A DNA stretch of 64,000 bases. It comes from Diadema setosum (Eukaryota; Echinodermata; Echinoidea; Diadematoida; Diadematidae). The notes under the pieces are model-generated. The model had not been told where the DNA came from, did not search any database, and saw only the letters and a list, made by a program, of their open reading frames with translations. The position numbers and the translations under genes are program-made. This document shows, in pieces, positions 46,829-56,802 of this stretch. The stretch lies in contig CM067076.1 in NCBI GenBank assembly GCA_033980235.1, forward strand, positions 31,737,383 to 31,801,382, given 5' to 3'. Position 1 is the first letter of the stretch. Each line of letters opens with the position of its first letter.

Positions 46829-47160
46829 TGGGAACCTGGTATATCGGGATCCTGAAATGCAGAAAGGAGTGTCTGCACTTGGGACCTAAATTCATGTTTG
46901 CTTGTGCTAACCAGAAAAATTACGTCAACTGAAAGACCAAAGTTCTTCTATCAATATCTGGGGTTTTTTTTTGTCTGTATGAAAACTGCATAGGTGTATT
47001 TTTGTCTCTGAATTTATCTTTTCCAAAGTACAATGTAGTAGCGTGCTGGTTTTGCTATAAAACTAGTACAAAGATGTAAACAGCAATCAAGGCTGAGCTT
47101 ACTAAATTTTAACAGACTTTCACGGACCCTATTCGGGTGCCCTTAGAATGTATGATTAAC
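46829..47160 (+). repeat. Dispersed repeat R9, copy 2
   Basis: Colinear with the reverse complement of 33436-33768: GGGAACCTGGTATATC, CTTCTATCAATATCTG, CTGTATGAAAACTGCA, TTCCAAAGTACA, AATCAAGGCTGAGC and CTATTCGGGTGCCC. No TIR or ORF. Confidence 0.65.
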
Positions 47161-48181
47161 TCACAGGTGTAGAGCTCATCAGTTTTATACACACTATGAA
47201 TCAAGAATGAATTTTAAAACAAGAGAACACTGCGGATGGATTCTGCCTGAATACCAACGGAAGTATTGTGTTTTTTTTTTCTTCTTCTTTGGGGTTTTGA
47301 TTGGTTTTATAACTTTCCTTTCTAACAATCTGCTCATCTATTTCTATGTCATCTTTTAGCTCTTGGGCAATTTTTACTATCCAATTGAGTTGTTCTTCTT
47401 GCTACCCCACCCCCCCCCCCCACAAAATTTACTTGTAATGGTATTCTTTCATAATTGCCACAGCAGTAGGTTAGCTTTTCAATCAAAAGCCAGAGCTGTA
47501 AAAATCAATATACATCACTAACATCACAACATTCACACCTCTATGTATCAAATATTTCATTTTTTTTTAAATTGCCCCTCCAACCCCCCACCCCCCCCCC
47601 AAAAAAAAAACACACTGCTTTATCACCCTGCAGTCATTTACTACTAAACCGAATCTACAGGGAAATATTAGCAGTAGCCAGGAGAATGTCAATAATCAGT
47701 TTTCTATTCTTGACAAATTTTAAAAAACTTCCACAGAATAACGATTATTATGTTCCTATCACCTGTTAGGAATAAACTGAGTTGCACTCATATGAATAGC
47801 AACAAGGAGTAATGCAAACAAGGTTTCATTGATTTTTTTTTTCTTCTTTCTCTCTATGTGAGGTACTATGAGATATTCATGGAATTCGTTGGCATGTAAA
47901 GATATTTCATTATAGCCACATGCAGACATCTGCTTTCTGTTTTAAAAGGTATTATTGTCTCAAGTTTTCCTGTGAAGCTTTTTTTTTGTAAAAATTCTTT
48001 TTTTAAATAAAATTCATTGTCTGCAAAATAATGTTATTTCTGACAAAATGAAATTAATTATCAAACACATGCACATATCACACAAACATCTACAGCTGTA
48101 GCTGAAATTACAGACTGTGCAAACTATTGGTACATGTATGTACTATGTTTAGGTCATACAATCTTCATACATGCTGAGTGG
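47161..48181. other. No gene seen; poly-C and poly-T runs
   Basis: Contains C-runs near 47410 and 47592 and several T-runs; otherwise AT-rich DNA without coding potential. Confidence 0.5.
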
Positions 48182-48275
48182 TTAACCCATTGAGGACGGG
48201 CTGATTTTGTTACAACACGCGTTTCCCATAGACCCCTGCCCGAGTATACCCGGGACTCGTCCTCAACAGGTTTAA
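48182..48275. mobile_element. piggyBac-like palindromic MITE, copy 4 (inverted)
   Basis: TTAACCCATTGAGGACGGGC at left and GTCCTCAACAGGTTTAA at right. The internal word TTTCCCATAGACCCCTGCCC is the reverse complement of the copy 1-3 word, so it is inverted relative to them. Confidence 0.8.
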
Positions 48276-49960
48276 ATTGTCGGTAAATCTGTAAACCATT
48301 CTATAGGCAGTCAAATTGTCTTGAACTGTTGGTGGAATAGGGTAGTAAATCACCAATTTATGACATTTCTTTCTATGATTTTATGTAGGAGACGGCAAAA
48401 AGATAGACCAATATCCAAATACCCAATTCCATGTCAAAAATTTTGTTTTTGATAAGTCTTTGAAAACAACTTAAACTTATTTCAAATATGAATTCCCGAA
48501 ATATTTGGGAGAAATGGGGTGGCTTGGAACCAACATGTCAAAAAAAAAAAAAAAATGAGTGTTTGTACATAGGAACAGCCAACATAAGATCCCCAAATTC
48601 CATGCCACAATTTCTTGGGTTTCTTTCGTGCTATGATAAATCTTTATATCACAGTATTTAATACCATTATGTTTAAAATCCTTGCACATAATTCACCCTT
48701 TTAAAATGGTTGAGGTGGATGACACTTCTTGTTGCATTTTATGCTTGTTTCCTCAAAGTATCTACAGACATGCACTACATATTGAGTGCAGGTATACAAA
48801 GAACTGCTTTGACAAAAATTTAGCGTGTTTATCTTGTTTATCAATATATTCAATAACAAGGTGTTGCTATCTTTCTTATTTCTTTTTTGTTTCTACATAA
48901 CAAGTTTGCAATTACATGGAGAGACACTTTTACATGCAAATAAAAAAAACAACAAACAACTTTATAAAGTGCCCCTTTCATTTCATTTGAAGATGATAGA
49001 TTCAATTACAAGATGAACATGGTGCCTGCTTAAAGAATTAGGTGCCCTATCTTATTCAAGTGGTGCTTTTTAAATTCAATTAGAACTACTGCAATTTAGT
49101 ACATCCACACAGATTTTCTCTCCCTCTCATTTTTGGAGCAAGTGTGATTACCATCAACTGGAATGTACTTCAAGAGGAACTGTCCACACAGAAACATCTG
49201 CATTAAACTAATGACCTAATGGACACCAGGGAAAGAAAGAGAAGAAAAGAAAGAGAGAGAAAAGATTTATATCTCTGCCATGTCTACATGATGCTATGGA
49301 CTGAAAGTCCATAATCACAGCACAATATGCGCAAGCTTTATGAAGCATAAGGGGGATTTTGAAAAAAAAAAAAAAAACCCAGAACATAGATAAAACAAAA
49401 CAATTAAGTCAGATTAATGGGGAATCATTTTTGTACAGTTTTTTTCCTTTTTGAAAAGAGAAGAGAAAATGTTTCTGATCTGTTCAGATTTAAAAAAAAC
49501 AACAAAAAAAAAAAACACCACCAACAAAAATATCTGCATTTCTGCAGATGATCTGATGGTATTCACAAACGGGACTTATCAAATGGCTGTGATTTTGTTT
49601 CAAAGTCCTGTGTTTGTCTGTTTGTTTGTTTGTTTGTTTTTTCCCTATTCAGAGATTTTCTTTCAACTCCATTCAGCATCAACAATATGCTCATTGATAT
49701 TAAATCATGCAACAATTAAGTGATAATACTCATATGTAGGACACTGCAAGACAAATTGTTTTCCTCTATATGTGTTACATTTTTTTTCCTCTATATGTGT
49801 TACATTTTTAAAAGTTCTTCTCCTCAAGTGTACAGTGGTTATAGTTCAATGTCATTTTCCTCAGTTTAGAATAAAATTAAGCAACATATTTAGAACAACA
49901 TATATCTCACTAGAAAATACATGTAGAACACCCTTTAATGATAAAATCTATGGACCTGCT
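48276..49960. other. No gene seen
   Basis: AT-rich DNA with A-runs (48541, 49362, 49508) and a (TTTG)n run near 49615-49640. No supported feature beyond these. Confidence 0.5.
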
Positions 49961-49967
49961 AAAACAT

Positions 49968-50035
49968 ACACACATTCACACAGACACACTGACACACACA
50001 CACACACACACACAAACACCTTCACATACACACAC
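49968..50035. repeat. (CA)n microsatellite, interrupted
   Basis: CA/CACT/CATA units over about 65 bp. Confidence 0.85.
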
Positions 50036-50061
50036 ATAAATATCATACAAAATATCTTGCA

Positions 50062-50453
50062 TTAAAGGGTGTGTACAGTTCTGGTTGAGGTGAGGATTTA
50101 GCTTTTAGCGTCTTGCAAGATATTCAGAAACCACTCTGCGAGATGTCAAAGAGCATGCAATTCTAAGGGGTATCAAAAGTTTGTTTGATGAAAATCGATT
50201 TTGAAATGGCTGAGATATCCAAAAACATGGTGAAACAAAGAGATCGTAATAAAAGGTGTGGTCTGTCACCTTTTATTATTATCAATTTTTTGGATATCTC
50301 AGCCATTTGAAAACCAATTTTGATCAAATAAATATTGAATCCTTCTTAAAATTACATGCTCTTTTGTATTTCTTAAGAGGTTTCTCATTATCTCACTTAG
50401 GAATGTGCAAAACATGAATCCCCACCTCAACCAGTACTGTACAGTCCCTTTTA
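50062..50453. mobile_element. TTAA foldback family K1, copy 7 (~390 bp)
   Basis: TTAAAGGGTGTGTACAGTTC at left; AGTACTGTACAGTCCCTTTTA at right, where TTAA is lost. The arms GATTTTGAAATGGCTGAGAT and ATATCTCAGCCATTTGAAAA pair around GGTGTGGTCTGTCACCTTTT. Closest to copy 1 at 27366. Confidence 0.8.
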
Positions 50454-50683
50454 GGGTTCACAACAAACAAGAATAAAAGGGGGGGGGGGTGTTCACATCT
50501 GCAGTAGACAGTCTAAGGTGCCCCCCTAAACCACTCCTGCTCAGTTCAAGGGTAACAATGCTGTGAGATGATGAAATTGATCATAGAAAACTGCAAAGCC
50601 TCATAAAGCTTTTCATGGGCCATGATGGTAAAATCCTATTTAATTATAGCATAACATGTGCTCTATGGATTATGAGAATATTA

Positions 50684-51184
50684 TGTGACCCTGCATCACA
50701 AAACCAACAAAAAGTTGCGAGATCTATATGGATTTTCAGTTAAGGGCAGATTCCTTTACTCACTCCTCACTTTCACCTCTAATAAATTTTGAAGGGATGA
50801 TTCAAATGATTTGAAATTTGGAACTAGTCTTAGATAGAATGTGTTAACAGAGCATACATAATTTCAGCTTTTTTAGGGTAATCTCTTCATTGTCACTGCT
50901 ATACAGTGTTTTACATCCTGTTTTTTTACTCATTCATTGTACAGCTAGCATGGCTTGGTAATGATTAAATGCTTGAATAGACCCTGCACTTCAGAGCCTG
51001 TTTTCTCAGTTCACACTTTTCAAGAGTGTGATCTTTCTTTCCTATATTTAGATAGGCTAGGAGAATGTATTCATATTGAGTTGTGCATCATTATAAAGCT
51101 TAGAGTCTGCTTTTTCAGAATCTGCCCATATCTAAAAATCCATGTCTTGCAACTTTTTTGTTGGTTTTGTGATGCAGGGTCACA
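50684..51184. mobile_element. TA-flanked TGTGACCC element, copy 2 (501 bp)
   Basis: About 40 bp of inverted ends: TGTGACCCTGCATCACAAAA, continuing through CCAACAAAAAGTTGC, mirrored at 51145-51184. TA on both sides (50682-50683 and 51185-51186). No transposase ORF. Confidence 0.88.
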
Positions 51185-51248
51185 TACATCATGTATGTAG
51201 AATGATACATCCCAAACAAGATAAATCTGGTGAGCAGATCAACGACGT

Positions 51249-51342
51249 TCAACCCATTGAGGATGGACTGATTTTGCTACAACACGCATTTCCCATAGAC
51301 ACCTGCCAAGTACATACTCGGGACTCATCCTCAACAGGTTAA
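51249..51342. mobile_element. piggyBac-like palindromic MITE, copy 5 (inverted)
   Basis: TTCAACCCATTGAGGATGGA at left (one base lost from TTAA) and ATCCTCAACAGGTTAA at right, with TTTCCCATAGACACCTGCC inside. Confidence 0.78.
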
Positions 51343-52459
51343 AAAAGATCAGTCAGGATTTTTTTGTGTGTGTTTGTGAATGTGTGTAAGACACTGGATG
51401 CTAAACACCCTACTGTAGGAAATTAGAGATACCTCCTACAAACGCTGGGAATCCAATCTTGTTGCATATTTGGTGCATTTTGACCTCAATGCATACACAT
51501 TTGAGAGCAAATATAATATTTCTTGACCATCAATAACTTGGTGATTCACATACATTTATGTGCATCTTCTGTCATTTTTCTACAAGTGATATGCTGAATT
51601 CACGTCAAGAAAAAAGTTCAGCAAAGAACTTTAATCCTGTCTGTGAAATCTTAATTGTAGAAATGAATGCATGTGACCCCAGAAACTGCCAGGGAGCCCT
51701 TTTACGGAAAACAAACCCTGCACTATCAACACCTCAATTCTACACACTCTGTTTCAAGCGTTTTGCACACCTCACAAGACTTTACTCCTCTGTACAAAAC
51801 ACTGACTACAGACAGTCAAAAACATGGCTATATGGCTGGTTAACAATTTGCACTAAACCGTGCAATGGCCTGGCACTAAATAGGCTTTCATCCGTACAGT
51901 AGACCTCAACAACACAAGATTATGGCTTGTGGCAATGCACAAATTCAGCAACGAGCGAATGAATGCAATTGGGCTGACGAACATAGCCCCAGCAGAAGCT
52001 GGTTTCTTGTCACACAGCATAACACAAAGTCGGCCAGGAAATCCTGCCCAAGGCTACAGAGGGGCTGGCTCGGGGAGCTGTATAAATACATGAATTTACA
52101 AGACATCCCAGCACTTAACGTAAAATGCACATTGTTGTGTATACTTTACATAACATGTTATATATATCGCGTCAACAGGGACCTACTGTGAGCATGGTTT
52201 ACAATTCATAATTGTCAAAGGTTTGTTCTAGACACACATTCCTACACACCCCTCAAGCTTTGTAGTAGGTCCCTACATTCAGCCCCTGCCCTCCAGCTTT
52301 GGGCTTTTTTTCTCTATAAAATCTTCCATCATGATTCGACAATTAAACTCAAACTATACCCTAAGCACCAATATGCATTCATAACGTGAGCTGAATACTC
52401 TTCTTTAGTCTGTAAGTTAGTTGCTATACACATCTTCCTACTGTTGTTTACCTCGTCAT
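51343..52459. other. No gene assigned
   Basis: ORFs at 51558-51902 and 51922-52191 on the plus strand are longer than average and not low complexity, but show no domain I recognise and lack clear splice context. Treated as non-coding by default. Confidence 0.4.
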
Positions 52460-53220
52460 GTACTGCTATTATTTCTTTTTCTTCTTCTTCTTCTTTTTCT
52501 TGAATCTCTTCTTTCTCCTCATCATTCTGTTTCTGCATCTTCTTCCTTCTTTCATCCTTCTTCTACCTCCTTCTCAAATCCATCTTCTCGTTCCTCTTCT
52601 TTCTCTTCCCCTTTCTTGCACTCTCATTCTTCCTTTCAATCTTCTTCTTCCCTTATCCTTCTTGTTGTCTCCACCTCTGCTTCTTTCATTCTCATTATTC
52701 TCCTTGTTAATCTTCTTTTCCCCATTTTTTCTAATTCTTCTTCTTCCTCCCCATCTCCTCCTCGTTCTCATTCTCATCCTCCTCCTCCTGCTCTGCCTCC
52801 CCCTCATCCTCCTTCTCCTCTTCCTCCTCCTCATCCTCTTCCTCATCCTCTTCCTCCTCCTCCTCTTCTTCACCCCTTCCTCCTCCTCCTCCTCTTCTTC
52901 CTCCTCTTCCTCTCTCCTCCTCCTCCCATCCCCCTCCTCTTCCCATGCTCCTCCTCCTCATCCTTCTCCTCCTCTTCCTCCTCCTCCCGCTCCTCCCATC
53001 TTCCTCCTCCTCCTCCCTCCCATCCTACTCCTCCACCTCCTCCTCCGCCTCCAATCCCCCTCCTCTTCATTCTCCTCCTCTTCCTCACCCCTTCCTCCTC
53101 TTCTTCCTCATCCTCCTCCTCCTTTTCCTCCTCCTCCCTTACCTTTCCCTCCTCTTCCCCCTACGCCTCCTTTTCCCCCTTTCACCCAATCTTTCCAATG
53201 CCTCTTTCATCTCTCTTCCC
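52460..53220. repeat. Polypyrimidine tract, (TTC)n/(TCC)n-rich, about 760 bp
   Basis: The plus strand is almost all C/T, grading from TTC-rich (52460-52740) to TCC/CCT-rich (52740-53160). The two long plus-strand ORFs here (284 and 296 codons, Ser/Pro/Leu only) and the Glu/Arg-rich minus-strand ones are products of the tract. Such tracts can form triplex (H-DNA) and G-rich quadruplex structures on the complement. Confidence 0.95.
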
Positions 53221-53810
53221 AGGCAGAGTGCACCCTTCATTACCTGATGACATCACAATGCTTACCGGGTACTGAGAGGTGTGTTCAGACATCTGGTACA
53301 TCACTAGTTAACACAAAGCCTGGTGCATTTACTACTGAATGTATGTAATATCAAACATGAATTGAATATCATTTCAGAGTACCGAAGGAGGCCTCAATGG
53401 CCCCAATTCACAAATTTAGGTACTCGATCATATCCCTGGTTAAATTCATCCCACAGGCTTAAACAAGCACAAAATAAGCATACACTGTACCCTGCACGTA
53501 AGCACTTGTCAGCGTGCATTCATTACTGGAAGTTTGTCAGCGGACAAATTCTGTCACACGCATTTACGCAGCCGAAACTGGCATAATCAGTGGACTGAAT
53601 GACAAAGACTACCTTTTGCTGATTCCAGCCAATATGGTAATGTGGTCAGAACGTAGGTCATCACGGTCTGCTGCAATTAGCTTTCAAGTAAATTGTGGTA
53701 TCCCTCTCTTCCCAATCTCATAATAGAGTAGGTGAAAAAAGGGACAGATACTGACACTAAGAGATATAATGTAATAGTTCTCTTCAGCTAAGTCTCACTA
53801 TGACTATATA
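53221..53810. other. No gene seen
   Basis: Unique-looking DNA with no supported exon. Confidence 0.5.
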
Positions 53811-54014
53811 CTGTAAAACACAATATTTTCGCGGCATGAAATTTTTGTGAATTGGAGCTGATGGCATTTTTCGCAGCATGAAATTTTCACAAACTTCCTC
53901 TAAGCATTCAATGTGTATAGTCTAGACAAGAACTTTCATGTGCATTTTAATTTTGCGTATCTTGGCACTCGCGAAATTTGGGAAATTAAAATGCATGCGA
54001 ACATTCGTTTTACA
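53811..54014. mobile_element. TA-flanked MITE CTGTAAAA, copy 2 (204 bp, diverged)
   Basis: CTGTAAAACACAATATTTTC at left and GAACATTCGTTTTACA at right, TA on both sides. Interior with TTCGCGGCATGAAATTTTTG and repeats of GCATGAAATTTT. Same plan as 44169. Confidence 0.65.
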
Positions 54015-56458
54015 TACCTCTCATTGAAAAGATGATAATGCAGAAGGCATAATATGCAAGTGAGGTGAAGCAAAAGATAATCAAAAATATCTATTACTAC
54101 TATATAATATAAATATATATAAATATATATATAAATATATAATATAGATATATATAAATATATAATGTAAATATAAACTATTTGACATGCCACTCTACTT
54201 CTACTGCACAATGGCTGTAGCGATAGACTGCTGCACAATGAAATAGAAAGGAAGACAAGAGAGGCATATATGATTTGTAACAATGAATGAAAACTATAAT
54301 GTACAAGTAGAGAAATATATATCAAACTTTTGAAGAATACTTTGAATTTTCTATGTGTAGTAACCCGCGGCTCATGCTTCAATTGATCTAGAAAATTGTT
54401 GACAAAGCTCAGCAACTGAAAAGCATTTATGCAGCAAACAAGAAGGTCGAACATTCAACCCCTTTAGCCAACTCTATCATGTCCACAAGATACAGCTATC
54501 AGCCATAATTCCATACAGCGGATTAGAAATGATGTAAAGCCTTCGGGGACCTGCGTTAAGTGTCCCACGTATCATCTGCTCTTCTTTCCCCTCATGCATA
54601 CATCATAAGGCAGACACAAGGTACTTGTCTCCACGGGTCTTGGAAATGTTCCCTCCCAGCAGCCGACTCAAGAGCACTTAAACAACTTCTCGCGTCTGTT
54701 GTTCTTGTGGGTTCTAAAATAAATAGCCCGTTCAATTCATTGTACCCCTTGCTCTTGCTTGTTTGTCTTATCATACCCACGCCTTATAACCCCTCGGGAC
54801 GTTTACAAACTGAAGCATTGTACAGTTACCATCATAGGTTTAGTTGGTTTATTACACTTGTACCGCCGCCAAGGAGGTTACAAAGTGTATGTTTGTCAAT
54901 TGTTTGTTTGTTTCTTTATTTGTTTGTTTGCAAATGACTCAAAAAGTTGTGAACAGATTTGAATGAAACTTTCAGGAAAAGTTGATACTGACACTAGAAA
55001 CGGATGACTACATTTTGGTAGTGATTCATTTTTTAATGAATTTTTGAAGGATTTTTTTGTCTTAGGCAAATAGTGTCAATGAACTTGGGAATTCAGCTGT
55101 GCGTATTTACAGTTTGTTCATGCACTAGAATGTGTTCTCTCCTCAAGGCATTGTGCAGGAAGCTGTGAGGTAAACACAAGGCTTCTTTATCATTGGGAAA
55201 TTGGGCGATTTTCAGCGTGGATGGAAATGAGCTGCTTGGGGGAGGTCTGTGCTCTCCGAGTGCTTTTCAAGTTGATATTTTGCTTATTAGATTCGAATCT
55301 CTTTTTTTATTCAGTCTGTTTTGGTTGGTTTGCCTGGCTTCAAGTGACTGTATACTGGACTGTATACTATTTCTTTGGCTTGCTTTGAACAAGAGCTCGA
55401 AAATCTCATCACAATACTATATATATGTACTCAGGTGATTTCTTGGCATTTAAACATTCTCTGTAATATTCTAGAACATAGAGTATTTCAAAGCAGGAAC
55501 AGGATTACATTTCAACACAAATCATATTAAGTAAGTACTGTAGCTTTTCAGAAAATTTAAGTTTTGATTTGTATTGTAAGAAATGATTGAGCACTTTTAA
55601 AATCATAATACAATGTGAATTCTACTGTTGTAAACTGCCTATGAGATAGCCAAGGTTACTGTCCATATAATCATGTATGAATATCATTACACCAAATCGT
55701 CTTCATGTCACTCAGAGCCTTTGCTGGAGGCTTGCCTGATACAGCAACGACTAATACAAACTGAATTCCAAATATTGGAATGCAATGAATATGTACATAT
55801 GAAACAGTCTGCTATAGGGTATACAGACTACAGTGTCTTAAGGGAAAATATGCATAAATTCAAGGGCACATTATCATTTTGAATGGAGCAGACAAGATTT
55901 ATCTACAGTTATGTACACGGTAAACTCGAGGCAAATTGGAAGGAACATGTCGAGCTGTAAATGCATTGCTGGGTAATGGCTATTCAAGCCCCTGGGTGAA
56001 ATATAATCGCCAGTACACCAGTTTACAAACATATTCAAATTTGATGCACTGTACCTCAAAAAGAAAGGTGTTTTCCACTGTCCAGAAAGCTCACCCAGCC
56101 CCTGCCTGAGGATTGCCTGATGTGGCAAATAACTTATGCATGCAAAGTACATTTCAAGCATATACTGAAATGCCCTGAGCACTGTATGTGGAGTATATCG
56201 TGAGGTGTTTATATTTTTGAAAATTCCCAACTTGTGGGAGTAGTGCCTCCTGAAACACTATATATTGTGCCACCCATCTCTAACGTGTAATTATTGTTTC
56301 TCCTGAAAAGGCACGATTTTGTACATGTACTTCTTTTTTGTTCTATCATTGTGCTTCTCACTTGTAAATAAAGACACAAGCATGCACAAGTCCAAATTCA
56401 CAATTTGTGAAATATATTACACAACTCCAGGATGAGGTTCATCTGATTGGTGATTTCA
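54015..56458. other. No gene seen
   Basis: Contains an AT-dinucleotide-rich patch (54095-54180, ATATAAATATATA) and a (GTTT)n run at 54890-54930. No exon is supported. Confidence 0.5.
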
Positions 56459-56649
56459 TAGAAATATGTTCTTCTTTCACAATCATGTAAAATTGTTTTG
56501 TAGGTATGTAGTGAGTACTTTCGCCTCCTAAGTAGCTGCATCATACCGCCCTCTATGACGCAGTCCGAAGAAGCCACCAGTAGGAAGCGAAAGTACTCAC
56601 TAAGGTACAAAATCATTTTACATGATTGTGAAAGAAGAACATATTTCTA
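56459..56649. repeat. 191-bp foldback
   Basis: TAGAAATATGTTCTTCTTTC at left mirrors GAAAGAAGAACATATTTCTA at right. Arms of about 80 bp continue through AATCATGTAAAAT and GTGAGTACTTTCGC. The loop is about 35 bp. Strong hairpin, probable MITE. Confidence 0.75.
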
Positions 56650-56802
56650 CATATTACACAGTTATGCTATGCTTTTTATTGCGGCTCTGTGTACGGAATA
56701 GCTTTTTACTTTGTAGTAGGTTTTTAGTTTCTTTGTTTTTTTAAAGGAAAATATACTATACAATTCATGTAGTTTAATTAATAGTCTGACTGATTGCTTT
56801 CC

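Noticed and set aside
51558..52191. Two consecutive plus-strand ORFs (114 and 89 codons)
   Set aside because: They are in different frames, lack splice sites joining them, and resemble nothing recognisable.
52421..53348. Two long plus-strand ORFs (284 and 296 codons)
   Set aside because: They consist of Ser, Pro, Leu and Phe only and follow the polypyrimidine tract in several frames; no domain, start context or splice sites support a gene.
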